Of a DNA stretch of 64,000 nt, positions 1-8,741 are shown one piece after another. This DNA comes from Arthrobacter sp. KBS0703 (lineage in GTDB: Bacteria > Actinomycetota > Actinomycetes > Actinomycetales > Micrococcaceae), in assembly GCF_002008315.2 (NCBI RefSeq), contig NZ_MVDG02000001.1:2046001-2110000 (forward strand), read 5' to 3'. Below the pieces are notes generated by a model that saw nothing but the letters and a program-made list of their open reading frames with translations, was not told the DNA's origin and searched no databases. Each line of letters opens with the position of its first letter. Within the stretch, counting starts at the first letter, position 1. Made by a program: the position numbers and the translations under genes.

Positions 1-288
1 GGTGTTGATGTCGGTCACCTGCTTGGCGGGGTCGCCCTCGGCATTGGACGCCGGGAGCATGTTCAGGCCATTCGAATTGGCCTCGGTAACGACGGAGTCC
101 ACCAGACCTGCCGTGAAGGGATTGTCGAGGACACCTGCTGAGAAGCCGACGGTGGGGTTGCCGTCGCTTCCCGATGACGCACCCCCGCCGCAGGCGGAGA
201 GCGCCAACGTGGCGCCTGCGAGCACGGCGACACCAAGGTGGCGGCGGCTCAGTTTGAATGCGGAGGCGCCTTTGCGATCCTGCACCAT
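1..288 (-). CDS. Ribose-type ABC transporter substrate-binding lipoprotein, N-terminal part
   Basis: The gene runs off the left edge, so only about 96 residues are visible. The N-terminus has basic residues (RKGASAFKLSRRH), a hydrophobic stretch and the lipobox LSAC followed by a Gly/Ser-rich linker, so it is an exported lipoprotein. After the linker, VGFSAGVLDNPF resembles the first strand and ligand-binding start of RbsB-like periplasmic binding proteins. Two ATGs lie side by side; the second (288) is chosen because AGGAG sits six bases before it. It probably captures a small sugar-like or cyclic ligand for an importer encoded off the window. Its promoter element is shared with the importer operon that starts at 8306, which suggests a related substrate. 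Confidence 0.75.
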   Translation of the reverse strand, partial: MVQDRKGASAFKLSRRHLGVAVLAGATLALSACGGGASSGSDGNPTVGFSAGVLDNPFTAGLVDSVVTEANSNGLNMLPASNAEGDPAKQVTDINT

Positions 289-452
289 CATTTGCTCCTA
301 ATTAGAAGGTAGACATACACAGTGGAACTCTGGCTCCGGTGCTGCCCGTCCTCGACTTCGAGTCCGGCGCTTCCGGAAGCCTTGGCCGCTGCGCCGACCG
401 GCCGGGGAGATCCCCCGCCGTTATCAGCTCTCGCGGCTTCATCACCCTTCAA

Positions 453-488
453 ATGTAAAGTGATACACCCCACAGTGTCAAGTAATAC
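453..488 (-). promoter_or_regulatory. Promoter and probable operator of the lipoprotein gene at 1-288
   Basis: On the minus strand TTGACA (481-476) is followed after 17 bp by TTACAT (458-453). The stretch 455-488 is nearly the same as 8343-8377 upstream of the ABC-importer operon, and both contain two AAGTRATACA-like direct repeats about two helical turns apart (458-467 and 480-489). A regulator bound here would cover -35 to -10. TGTAAAGT (454-461) and ACTTTACA (499-506) also form a wide inverted repeat. The leader to the start codon is about 160 nt. Confidence 0.6.
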
Positions 489-698
489 AGCACATACGAC
501 TTTACACTCGGCCCCTCCGCACCCTTCCATGATCCTTTTCCGGCGTAATAACTGTGAAGTCTGGGCAATGATGCGGTAGAGAAGCTAAACTAGTGTGTAC
601 GCGCACTGTACATCTATGGCTGGTTCCCCGGCCCCGTGGTGGACAGACATATCAGCGGTCCCTTCTTTTGACGGACTGGATCGCCGGAAAGGCCGAGG

Positions 699-1454
699 AT
701 GAGCATTCAAGCCACTGCACCGGTGACCCAGGAGGGTCGTGCCCAACTGGGCAGTCAGCTCAGGGCTGCCAGGACCAAGGCGAAGATCTCCCTCAGGGAG
801 CTCTCCCGCAGGGTCGGCATCTCCGCGAGCTTCATGTCACAGGTCGAGTTGGGCCGTGCCGTCCCTTCCATCGGAACCCTGTACACCATCGTTTCGGAGC
901 TTGGCCTCTCCTTGGACACGCTCATGAGTGGTGAGCACTCGGCTCCCGCCCCGGAAGGAAATGGCGCAACCGTTGATTCAACTGCCAGCGAGCTGGCCGG
1001 CCTTTCCGTCTTCGCCCCGTCTGCAGGCACGGCAATCCCGGGAATCCAGAGGGCCGGGGACCGTCCAGAGATCAACATGGGAGGCGTCCGCTGGGAGCGG
1101 CTCACCGAACGGGCCGACCCTTTGGTCGAGTTCCTGCGGGTGACGTACGCGCCCGGGAGCGAGTCCTGCGCCGCGGACGCCCTGATGCGCCACCCCGGAT
1201 GGGAGTACATCCATATCCTTTCCGGCCGGCTCAACGTCCAGGTCGCCTTCGACAGCGATGTTCTCGGGCCTGGAGACAGCATGAACTTCGATTCCAACGT
1301 GCCGCACCGTCTCAGCAACACCTCCGGTGAGGACTGCGTAGCCATCTGGGCCGTGGTCGGCCGTCAAGGCTTCGCCCATCCCCTCGACCTGGCCAGGGCC
1401 GGACAGGGATCGAACGGTGAGGACTCCGCGACGACGGAACACTCCCACTCTTAG
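699..1454 (+). CDS. XRE-family transcriptional regulator with C-terminal cupin domain
   Basis: The 251-residue protein has an N-terminal helix-turn-helix of the XRE type (about residues 15-70, ISLRELSRRVGISASFMSQ) and a C-terminal cupin sensor (about 155-235, HPGWEYIHILSG and GDSMNFDSNVPHR). This architecture is known for cytoplasmic regulators such as PuuR that bind a small effector in the cupin barrel. It is transcribed away from the lipoprotein gene at 1-288 and faces the SDR/importer operon, from which a strong terminator separates it. It is the only regulator gene near the two matching promoter elements (455-488 and 8343-8377), so it is the best candidate to bind them; that link is inference. 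Confidence 0.88.
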   Translation: MSIQATAPVTQEGRAQLGSQLRAARTKAKISLRELSRRVGISASFMSQVELGRAVPSIGTLYTIVSELGLSLDTLMSGEHSAPAPEGNGATVDSTASELAGLSVFAPSAGTAIPGIQRAGDRPEINMGGVRWERLTERADPLVEFLRVTYAPGSESCAADALMRHPGWEYIHILSGRLNVQVAFDSDVLGPGDSMNFDSNVPHRLSNTSGEDCVAIWAVVGRQGFAHPLDLARAGQGSNGEDSATTEHSHS

Positions 1455-1599
1455 CATTCCTCCCCTTTCATGGCATGGACGTGTCGTGCCTTCAGTGCGG
1501 ATGCGTTCGTTCGTTTGTGAGTGTCAACCGGGGCAATACAAAAGGGCACGCTCCTCGCCTTGCGCACCGCCTGCTAAGACGTGGAGGCGGTAGACGTCA

Positions 1600-1637
1600 A
1601 AAAGAGTGCCGGCGACGTGTGTCGCCGGCACTCTTTT
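1600..1637. terminator. Bidirectional terminator between convergent genes
   Basis: A perfect 17-bp stem (1600-1616 with 1621-1637) encloses the loop GTGT. The stem ends in A-run and T-run on the two sides, so it works as a rho-independent terminator in both directions. It lies between the XRE regulator (plus) and the SnoaL-like gene (minus). Confidence 0.9.
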
Positions 1638-1659
1638 GGCTTTGCGGGCCTAGGGCACT

Positions 1660-2097
1660 TTAGACATTTGAGCCCGCGGAGGCGGTTGTGCCTTCCTGAC
1701 CGAGGGCCGCCTGCACAGGCTTGGGCGTCGGCTGGTAGGCCAGCAGCTTCCAGGATGAACCCACGCGGATCCACACGGCCAAGGCGGCGTTGTCCAGTGC
1801 GGTACGCGTGCCCCGGATGGTCAGATCAGCGTGCATTTCTCCCATCACGAGGGCTACATCGCCCACTATTTTGACCTGCTCCACCGGATGATCGATCCGG
1901 TGATAGACGTACACACCCTGCCGGCACTTGTCGATGTAGCTCCTCAGGTCATCGCGTTCCCCGTTTGAATGCGCGTAGACGAGGTCCTCATGGCAAAGTT
2001 CAGCGAAGGCGTCGAAGTCAGACCTAAGCACGCACTCGTAGCGGCGGTCTTCGAGGGACAGGATCTCCTGTTCGTTTGCAGAATGGTGATCGGGCAC
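1660..2097 (-). CDS. SnoaL-like / nuclear transport factor 2-like protein
   Basis: About 145 residues with the NTF2-like pattern: an N-terminal helix (ILSLEDRRYECVLRSDFDAFAELCHEDLVYAHSNG), YHRIDHP, a beta-sheet core and the end WKLLAYQPTP. The family includes small cone-shaped enzymes (ketosteroid isomerase, polyketide cyclase, dehydratase) and binding proteins, so the reaction cannot be named. The GTG at 2097 is chosen because AAGGAG stands six bases upstream; a longer reading frame would overlap the preceding SDR gene. It is the last gene of the importer/SDR operon and is a paralogue of the protein at 8742-9143 on the other side of the importer genes. Confidence 0.75.
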   Translation of the reverse strand: MPDHHSANEQEILSLEDRRYECVLRSDFDAFAELCHEDLVYAHSNGERDDLRSYIDKCRQGVYVYHRIDHPVEQVKIVGDVALVMGEMHADLTIRGTRTALDNAALAVWIRVGSSWKLLAYQPTPKPVQAALGQEGTTASAGSNV

Positions 2098-2131
2098 GTG
2101 ATGCTCCTTCCGATCCAGGGCGGGCTGAAGG

Positions 2132-2932
2132 CTAGATGAGTCCACGGATGCTGCCGCCATCCACGCCCCACACCGAGCCAGTGACGAAGCTGGTCACCGG
2201 GCTACAGAGCAAGGCGATAATGCGCGCAACTTCCTCCGGGGTGCCAAGCCGCTCCAAGGGAAGCTGGCGGAGCTTCATTTCGTGTTCGACGGCTGCCTGG
2301 GGGTCCATGCCGTGCACGGTGGCGAGCGTGTCTGCGAACCCGCCCGGCTTGGTCCAGAACGGCGTCCAGATGGGTCCGGGCGCCACGGCGTTGACCCGGA
2401 TCTTCGGGCCCTCCGCGCGGGCAATCGATTTCGTCAGGGCCAAGACTGCGGCCTTGCTGGCGGAGTAGTCGACAGGCTGGGCTTCAGGTTGCCGGGCGAG
2501 GTCGGATGCGTTGTTGACGATGCACGGCGCCGCTGACTCGCGCAGGGCGGGCAGAGCGGCGCGGATGGCGCGCACGTAACTCATGAAGTTCAGCTCCATC
2601 GTGAGGGCCCAGTCCTCGTCGGTGATCTGCTCGAAGGTCCGGACTGCTCCAGAGCCGACGTTGTTGATGAGAAGGTCCAGGCCGCCGAGCTGGTCGATAG
2701 CCCCGGCAACAGCGTTGTTCGTGGCTTCACCCTGGGTGAAGTCAACAACGGTCGGGACGATCCGGCCAGGGTGGTCGGCGGCCAGTTCCTCAAGTTCGGT
2801 CAGAGCCGACTTGTCGATGTCCAGGGCTGCGACCGTGGCTCCTTCGGCTGTGAGCAGCAGGGCGGTGGCACGGCCAATGCCCAAGGCAGCGCCGGTGATG
2901 ACGGCTTTTTTGCCGGTCAGTTCCAGTTCCAT
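2132..2932 (-). CDS. SDR-family NAD(P)-dependent oxidoreductase
   Basis: Classical short-chain dehydrogenase of 266 residues. Visible motifs are the cofactor loop TGAALGIG (about residue 14), the aspartate after strand 2 (ALDID) that favours NAD(H), NNVG, a serine in IVNNAS and the catalytic YSASK. The C-terminal VDGG is typical. It probably oxidises a hydroxyl group of the compound carried by the importer encoded upstream in the same operon. The partner SDR at 2972-3772 is about 40 bases upstream. The specific substrate is not recognisable. Confidence 0.85.
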   Translation of the reverse strand: MELELTGKKAVITGAALGIGRATALLLTAEGATVAALDIDKSALTELEELAADHPGRIVPTVVDFTQGEATNNAVAGAIDQLGGLDLLINNVGSGAVRTFEQITDEDWALTMELNFMSYVRAIRAALPALRESAAPCIVNNASDLARQPEAQPVDYSASKAAVLALTKSIARAEGPKIRVNAVAPGPIWTPFWTKPGGFADTLATVHGMDPQAAVEHEMKLRQLPLERLGTPEEVARIIALLCSPVTSFVTGSVWGVDGGSIRGLI

Positions 2933-2971
2933 GAGTTGTACCTTTCGGTGGTTCGGTGTTCCTGTGGTGTT

Positions 2972-3772
2972 TTAGTTCTGATGCGCCGAAGAGCCTTCGG
3001 AGCCGGTCCGGAAATCAAAACCGGTTGTCAGGCCCCCGTCAGCTACAACGGTGGTGCCGAAGACGGCCGAGGACTCCTTGGAGAGCAGGAAAAGTGCCGA
3101 ATTGGCGACTTCATCCGCTCCGGTGATGCGTCCGAGGGGCTGCCGCGCCTCACGGGTGGCCAGGAATTTCTGCGGGTCACTGGCCGAGGCCAGGTGGCGT
3201 TCGAAAAGTCCGGCCCGCATGGGCCCCGGTGCCAACAGGTTGAATTGGATGCCCGTGCGGGCGTAGTCCAAAGCAATGGTGCGAACGGCTCCGGTGAGGG
3301 CGGCCTTGGACGACGCATAGGACGCCAGTTGCTGTTCCGCGAAGTGGGCATCGACGCTGGTCACCACGACCACGGAAGCGTGCTCCGCTTTCTGCAGGTG
3401 CGGCATCAGCGTTTTGAGGGCGATGACGTTGCCGAGGACGTTCACTTCCCAGGTCCGCCTCCACGACTCCAGCGTTTCTTCCTCAAGCGTGCCGACACCA
3501 AGGATCGCTGCTGCGGCGATCAGCCCCAGTGATCCGTTGGCGCCTGCAGTGGCCGTTTTGGCTACTTCCTGCCAGGTCGCCTCTTCTGCGACGTTGCCGA
3601 CGATGTGCTGGTACCGGGGGTGGTCCGTCAACTCTGCGGGGCTGCCTCCGAGGTCGACACCGAAGACGTGGCTTCCCGCTGACAGCAGTGCCTTCGCGCA
3701 TTCCAGGCCCAACCCACTGGCTGCGCCCGTGACGATGACATGGTCGGGAAGAGTGAGTGTCCAGTCAGTCAT
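2972..3772 (-). CDS. SDR-family oxidoreductase
   Basis: A second short-chain dehydrogenase of 266 residues. It has TGAASGLG, an acidic residue after strand 2 (GVDLGG), the catalytic serine in VVVTSVDAHF, YASSK and VADGG near the end. The usual NNAG motif is replaced by AAAAI, a tolerated variation seen in divergent SDRs. It is 11 bases downstream of the lipoprotein gene, so it belongs to the importer operon. Together with the SDR at 2132-2932 it may carry out two successive oxidations, or an oxidation and a reduction at different positions. Confidence 0.82.
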   Translation of the reverse strand: MTDWTLTLPDHVIVTGAASGLGLECAKALLSAGSHVFGVDLGGSPAELTDHPRYQHIVGNVAEEATWQEVAKTATAGANGSLGLIAAAAILGVGTLEEETLESWRRTWEVNVLGNVIALKTLMPHLQKAEHASVVVVTSVDAHFAEQQLASYASSKAALTGAVRTIALDYARTGIQFNLLAPGPMRAGLFERHLASASDPQKFLATREARQPLGRITGADEVANSALFLLSKESSAVFGTTVVADGGLTTGFDFRTGSEGSSAHQN

Positions 3773-3783
3773 AAATTTCTCCG

Positions 3784-4800
3784 TTACTTGCCTACTGCTG
3801 CAGCGCAGTCAGCAAGGTTGGCTTTGGTGATCATCTTGGGGGTCAGATAGCTGTTCTTCTCCACACTCTTGCCTTCGAGGACATCAATGACAGCCTTGGC
3901 GGCGTACTCACCATCCTCGATGGGGCTTTGCAGAACCGAGGCGTACTGGATTCCCTTTTCAATGCCGGTGTAACCCTCGGTGGAGCAGTTCGATCCGACC
4001 ATGGCCAGGTCCGTGGATTTCAGGCCGGCCCGGTCAGCCGCGACGATGGCGCCGGCGAGCATGTTGTCTGCCTGGGCGTAGATGCCGCGAAGGTTCTTGT
4101 TCCCGAACTGGGTGATGAGGCTGGCAGCTGCGGATGTGGCCTGGGTCTGATCCCAGTTGCCCGGCTGTGAACCGGCGATGGTGATTCCAGGGGCCAACTT
4201 TGCCAGTTCGTCCTTGAAGCCTTTGGTGCGGTTGATGGCCGGCGGGGTTCCGGGTACACCTTCGACGATAACGACCGAGCCCGAGTCGCCGAAGCCTTTC
4301 TCTTTGAAGCCGGCGATCATGGCCTTGGCGGCCTCCTGGCCGTTGGCGTAGTCATCGGGCCCGGTGAAGGTGTTCCAGAGGCTGTCATCGTCGGACTGCG
4401 GGTGTGAGTTGGTGACGACTACCGGGATTTTGGACTGCTTGAGCCGCTGCAGGGACGGCATGATGGCGGTCGCATCGGCGGGCCACAATACAACGGCGTC
4501 AGGGCGCGTGCTGATGGCCTGGGTGACCTGCTGGGCCTGTTCGGCAGCGTTGAAGTCGTTGACGACGACCGTCACCTGGACGCCTGCGGCTTCGGCGACC
4601 TTCTTGAATTCTTCGGTGTGCTTGGCGCAGTAATCACAGCTCTGGGCGACCGTCAGCAGGGTCACCTTCTTGCCTTTGACGTCGGTTGAACCGCCCCCGG
4701 CGTTCGGGGCTGCTGCCGGCGTTGATCCACAAGCTGCCAGGAACAGTGCAGAGGTGAGGGAAAGGGCGACAGCCAGTCTCTTCATTGAGGTGGTTTTCAT
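3784..4800 (-). CDS. Ribose-type ABC transporter substrate-binding lipoprotein
   Basis: The 338-residue protein has a signal peptide and lipobox (LAAC, cysteine about residue 23), a Gly-rich linker and a type-I periplasmic binding fold of the RbsB/LsrB kind (VLWPADATAIMPSLQRLK, IPVVVTNSHPQ, IYAQADNMLAGAIVAADRAG). It captures the substrate outside the membrane for the two permeases and ATPase encoded just upstream. The mature part carries four cysteines: CDYC near the first strand, SNCS, and DCAA close to the C-terminus, which could form disulfides. A second possible start is the Met at MKRLAV. Confidence 0.85.
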   Translation of the reverse strand: MKTTSMKRLAVALSLTSALFLAACGSTPAAAPNAGGGSTDVKGKKVTLLTVAQSCDYCAKHTEEFKKVAEAAGVQVTVVVNDFNAAEQAQQVTQAISTRPDAVVLWPADATAIMPSLQRLKQSKIPVVVTNSHPQSDDDSLWNTFTGPDDYANGQEAAKAMIAGFKEKGFGDSGSVVIVEGVPGTPPAINRTKGFKDELAKLAPGITIAGSQPGNWDQTQATSAAASLITQFGNKNLRGIYAQADNMLAGAIVAADRAGLKSTDLAMVGSNCSTEGYTGIEKGIQYASVLQSPIEDGEYAAKAVIDVLEGKSVEKNSYLTPKMITKANLADCAAAVGK

Positions 4801-4808
4801 GGTGATCC

Positions 4809-5801
4809 TTAGTGGTTGGTTGGTACGCGGTGTTGGGAGGTGGACATGCTGTTCTCGACCGACTTGTTGACGATGCGGTTCAGCGGGCGGTCGATGACAA
4901 CGATGAGGAGGAGAATTCCGCCGTTGATCAGCTGGATGATGGCGGTTGATGTGCCTTGCAGGCTGAGCCCGTTGCCGACCACGGCCAGCAGCATGGCTCC
5001 GGCGGCGACGCCCGGGATACTGCCCTTGCCACCGGTCAGCGCGACACCGCCGATAATCGCCGCGGTGACGGCCTGCAGGAGGGTCGCTTCATCTGATCCG
5101 GGCGCCCCTGAAGCCAGGGTCAGTCCCTGAAGGGCGCCTGCCACGCCGGCGAACAGACCGGAGATAACGAACGCCAGGATCAGGACACGGGTCACCGGAA
5201 GGCCGGACGCTGCGGAGCGCTGGCGGTCACTTCCGACGGCCCGGAGTTTCATGCCGGACCACGTCTTGGCCATGAACCATCCCGCGGCCACGACGAGAAC
5301 CACGTGCAGCAGTGCACGGGGTGAGACGATCTCGGCGATGGCCTGGTCCAGCCAGAGCCCCGGTTCAAAGTCGGTGAGGGTGACGATCTTGCCGGCGGCC
5401 ACGGCGAAACCCAGACCAATGGTCAGCACCAGGGTCCCGACGGTGACGGCAAGGGACGGTACGGCATAGTGGGCGGTGAGCCAGCCATTCAGGACCCCCA
5501 CTGCGACCGTGACGGCGATGGCGGCGGCGACGCCGAGGGGTATACCGGCGGTTTCACCTACCTTGACCGCGATGAGCCCGGCCAAAGGGATGGTTCCGGC
5601 GATGGAGAGGTCGAATTCACCGGCGATCATGACGATCGCGAGACCGGTTGCGACCAGAGCCAGGACGGCGAAGGACTGCAGAAGCGAGTAGAGGTTGCCG
5701 GCGTTGAGGAAGGCCGGGTTGGTCAGTGCGAAGGCGATGAATGCGAGGACTGCCAGCGACCATGCCAGAAGTGTCCGGAAGTGCCAATAGATTCTAACCA
5801 C
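4809..5801 (-). CDS. Ribose-type ABC transporter permease
   Basis: The 330-residue protein has 8-10 hydrophobic segments and the RbsC/BPD_transp_2 hallmark region (GEFDLSIAGTIPLAGLIAV, GGVALTGGKGSIPGVAAGAMLL). It forms the membrane channel with the second permease (5806-6819). The start is a GTG. Most ribose-type importers use a single permease gene as a homodimer; two different permease genes here point to a heterodimer. The next gene downstream is the binding lipoprotein. Confidence 0.85.
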   Translation of the reverse strand: MVRIYWHFRTLLAWSLAVLAFIAFALTNPAFLNAGNLYSLLQSFAVLALVATGLAIVMIAGEFDLSIAGTIPLAGLIAVKVGETAGIPLGVAAAIAVTVAVGVLNGWLTAHYAVPSLAVTVGTLVLTIGLGFAVAAGKIVTLTDFEPGLWLDQAIAEIVSPRALLHVVLVVAAGWFMAKTWSGMKLRAVGSDRQRSAASGLPVTRVLILAFVISGLFAGVAGALQGLTLASGAPGSDEATLLQAVTAAIIGGVALTGGKGSIPGVAAGAMLLAVVGNGLSLQGTSTAIIQLINGGILLLIVVIDRPLNRIVNKSVENSMSTSQHRVPTNH

Positions 5802-5805
5802 GGGA

Positions 5806-6819
5806 TCAGCGCTTTCTTCCTGATTGACGGTTGGATGCGATGCCGGTTGCTACGACGGCCAGCAGGACGAGGACGCCCTTGAAGATGAGCTGGACTTCGT
5901 AGCTGAGCCCGAGCAGGACCAGTGCATTGCCGAGCAGGCCGACGAGGACGGCCCCGGTTGCAGCGCCGACGGGATTCCCTGTTCCGCCTTTGACGCTGAC
6001 GCCGCCGACTACGACAGCCGTGATGGCATCGAAGCCGAAGGTGCCGCCCAGCTGGAGGTTTCCTTGTCCCGATTCAGAGGACAGCAGCCCGCCGGCCAGG
6101 CCTGCCATGGCGCCCGAGGCGATAAAGGCAAACAGGATTACCGGCCAGGCGCGCATTCCTGAGACAAGGGCTGCTTTTTCGTTCAGGCCCACGAGGGTTA
6201 CCCTCCGGCCCAGCACGGTGTAGCGGTGCGTCCACCAGGCGAGCACTGTGAGGACAAAGAAGGCAAGCACCTGGACGGGGATGACGCCGAAGATCGTTTG
6301 TCCAAAGACGCTGGCGTCACCTGCCCCCTGCACGTTGCGTCCACCGGTCACGATCTGCGCGAAGCCAATAAGAATTGCTGCGGCTGCGATGGTCGTGACG
6401 ATGGGGTCGGTGCCCAGGCGCCCGACGAAGAACCCCTGTATTGCACCGGCGAGGGCCCCGAACAGGACGGCGGCCGCCATGGCGGTCCATGGACCGGTGT
6501 GGAGGATGGAGGCGAAGACGATGGTAGACACCGCGACCATCGCACTGACGGACAGGGCGAATAGCCTGCCGACGATGGTGATGATACTCAGGCCGACGGC
6601 GGCAATTCCCACCAGGGCAACTGAGAGGAACAGTGCACGCAGGTTGGTGACCGTGGCGAACTCATTGACGAAAATGCAAGCCAGGATGAACAGCAGGACG
6701 GTGGTTACGGCGATGATGGCTGAACTGTCCGTCATGATCCGTTTGATGGTTTCAGCAACGGGTGTGGCTGGTGATGACGGTTTTTGTACCGTCGACCGTG
6801 CCGCGATTTTGGTGTTCAT
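5806..6819 (-). CDS. Ribose-type ABC transporter permease
   Basis: The 337-residue inner-membrane protein has multiple hydrophobic helices. The family region (VGRLFALSVSAMVAVSTIV, GGVSVKGGTGNPVGAATGAV) matches BPD_transp_2 permeases of sugar and autoinducer importers. Its start overlaps the end of the ATPase gene by four bases (translational coupling). It pairs with the permease at 4809-5801. Confidence 0.85.
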   Translation of the reverse strand: MNTKIAARSTVQKPSSPATPVAETIKRIMTDSSAIIAVTTVLLFILACIFVNEFATVTNLRALFLSVALVGIAAVGLSIITIVGRLFALSVSAMVAVSTIVFASILHTGPWTAMAAAVLFGALAGAIQGFFVGRLGTDPIVTTIAAAAILIGFAQIVTGGRNVQGAGDASVFGQTIFGVIPVQVLAFFVLTVLAWWTHRYTVLGRRVTLVGLNEKAALVSGMRAWPVILFAFIASGAMAGLAGGLLSSESGQGNLQLGGTFGFDAITAVVVGGVSVKGGTGNPVGAATGAVLVGLLGNALVLLGLSYEVQLIFKGVLVLLAVVATGIASNRQSGRKR

Positions 6820-8306
6820 GCTTTGGCTCCGTGAAGGATTTCGGTGAGGATCTGGGAGTCCGTGACATCGGTTGTATGGTTGCTGCTGACCGGGCGGCCG
6901 CGGAACATGGTGATGACCCGGTCGGCCAGTTCGCGAAGCTCGACGATGTCGCTCGAATAAACGATGACGATGACGTTGTTCGCGGAGAGCTGCCGGAGTG
7001 CACGATAGATTTCCGCGCGGGCACCAATATCCACGCCACGGGTCGGCTCGTTCAGGACCAGAACATCGGGTTGAGTGGCAAGGGCCCTGCCGATTGCGAT
7101 CTTCTGCTGGTTGCCGCCGCTGAGGGATCCGACGGGAACCCGGATGCGTGACGGGTCGAAGGCCACCTTTGAGGCAATGGAACGGGCGAGGTCCGTTTCC
7201 AGCTCTGCCCTGAGGGTGCCCAGCCGGCTCACGCCGGCCAGTGCGCCCGAGCTGACGTTCTGGGCGACACTGCCGCTGAGGAAAACACCCTCCAGGACAC
7301 GGTCCGCGGAAACGTAGGCAATCCCGTGTTTCTGGGACTTGGGTCGTGTCAGGGCGGACAGCTGAATCTCGTTCAGTTGAATGTCCCCCGCGGTCACGGG
7401 GATGAGGCCGACCAGGGCTCGAACAACGTCATCAGCTCCGGAGCCTATCTGGCCAAAGAGCGCGGTGACCTCCCCGGCCTGCGCGGTGAAAGACACGTCC
7501 GAGAAGCGGTGCCCGGAGGCCAGTCCGCGGATGTTCAGCTTCCGACGGCTTTCCGGAGCAAAGTTTTCCTTGACGTGGATGGCCTCCCCCGCTGTGTGTT
7601 CTTCGCCCAGCATGTGAGTAACAACCGAATCCATCGTGAAATCGGCCGTCGGGCCGCTGGCCACCACGCTGCCGGAACGCATGATGGTGATCCGGTCAGC
7701 CAGCCGGAAGACTTCGCCCATCCGGTGGGTGATGTAGACGATTGACCGTCCGCCTGCCACAAGCGACCTCACGACCTTATGGACGCTTGAGATTTCAATG
7801 TCGGACAGAGTGGCGGTGGGCTCATCCAGGATCAGGGTGCGGGCGTCGGCGACGAGCCCGCGGGCGATCTCAAGCAGTTGGCGTTTGGCCAGCGGCAATG
7901 CCTCCACGGGCATGTCCAGATCCAGGTCTTCAAGACCCGCAGAAGCCAGCGCGGACTGCATCCGCTCCTGCAGTTTTTCCCTACGTACTAAAAGACCTGA
8001 GGTCCGGCGCATGCTGAGAGCCATGTTGTCGCGGACCGACAGCTCGGGGATCACTGAGAGTTCCTGGAACACCATGGCAACATCGGTTGATTCGGAGCCT
8101 CCCGGGAATGTCACCTCGCCGGCATCGGCGGTAACTACACCGGCTATCACTTTGACCAGGGTGCTCTTTCCGGCACCGTTTTCTCCCAGCAGCGCGTGCA
8201 CTTCGCCCGCCCGAAAGTCCACGGAAACGTCGTTGAGCGCCTTCGCCCCGCCGAAGCTCTTGCTGATCCTGCTCACAGAAAGCAGGACCTCGGTACTAAG
8301 GACCAC
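6816..8306 (-). CDS. Ribose-type sugar ABC transporter ATP-binding protein (tandem domains)
   Basis: The 496-residue protein carries two nucleotide-binding domains, as in RbsA/XylG. The first has Walker A GENGAGKST, Q-loop MVFQEL, a weak signature (LPLAKRQLLEIARG) and Walker B LILDEPTATLS. The second has a degenerate Walker A (GQIGSGADDVV) but a good signature LSGGNQQKIAIGRAL and LNEPTRGVDIG. This asymmetry is normal in the family. The GTG start is preceded by GAGG six bases upstream. It is the first gene of the operon, about 30 nt downstream of the predicted promoter at 8341-8377. Confidence 0.88.
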   Translation of the reverse strand: MVLSTEVLLSVSRISKSFGGAKALNDVSVDFRAGEVHALLGENGAGKSTLVKVIAGVVTADAGEVTFPGGSESTDVAMVFQELSVIPELSVRDNMALSMRRTSGLLVRREKLQERMQSALASAGLEDLDLDMPVEALPLAKRQLLEIARGLVADARTLILDEPTATLSDIEISSVHKVVRSLVAGGRSIVYITHRMGEVFRLADRITIMRSGSVVASGPTADFTMDSVVTHMLGEEHTAGEAIHVKENFAPESRRKLNIRGLASGHRFSDVSFTAQAGEVTALFGQIGSGADDVVRALVGLIPVTAGDIQLNEIQLSALTRPKSQKHGIAYVSADRVLEGVFLSGSVAQNVSSGALAGVSRLGTLRAELETDLARSIASKVAFDPSRIRVPVGSLSGGNQQKIAIGRALATQPDVLVLNEPTRGVDIGARAEIYRALRQLSANNVIVIVYSSDIVELRELADRVITMFRGRPVSSNHTTDVTDSQILTEILHGAKA

Positions 8307-8340
8307 TTTGACCTCATTCCGTTTGATTGGTTCGTGGACG

Positions 8341-8377
8341 ACGTTAAGTGATCCAACACACAGGTGTCAAGTAAAAG
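8341..8377 (-). promoter_or_regulatory. Promoter and probable operator of the ABC-importer operon
   Basis: On the minus strand TTGACA (8370-8365) is followed by TTAACG or TAACGT at 17-18 bp. The stretch 8343-8377 matches 455-488 at about 29 of 34 positions with one gap, including GTGTCAAGTAA and AAGTGAT. The same regulator is likely to act at both sites. Confidence 0.6.
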
Positions 8378-8543
8378 ATTACATGTGTACCAATCCTGTA
8401 AACCTCCGGCCACGGGTCAACGCGTCATGGAAACGACCTTAGAAAGCGCGTTCTCCTGCGAATTATGGCCCGTTCCTCTGCTGAATACGTGGTGAGAGAA
8501 GGCTGGTCGCAGGCTCTGTCGCGCGATCAGGCCCGCGAATTGT

Positions 8544-8584
8544 GTCAACTATCAGTTGACGCGCCAGCCTGCTGTGACTTACCT
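8544..8584 (+). promoter_or_regulatory. Promoter with overlapping inverted repeat, upstream of the SnoaL/thiolase operon
   Basis: GTCAACT and AGTTGAC form a perfect 7-bp inverted repeat with a 3-bp centre (8544-8560). Its right arm overlaps a -35-like TTGACG (8556-8561), with TTACCT 17 bp later (8579-8584). The position suggests an operator for a repressor of the downstream genes. It differs from the element at 8343-8377. Confidence 0.45.
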
Positions 8585-8741
8585 TGGAATGAGGCTGGGC
8601 CAAGAATCATCAGCTCAGGTTTGGCTTTCCCTAACGAAGGCCCGGCTCAACGTCGTGAAGAAGCAGCGTTGGGCGTGGACAGCAGGCGAAATCAGACTCG
8701 TGGCCTATGGTCGCCAACATTTTGAGCAAGGAGAGTGCTCC

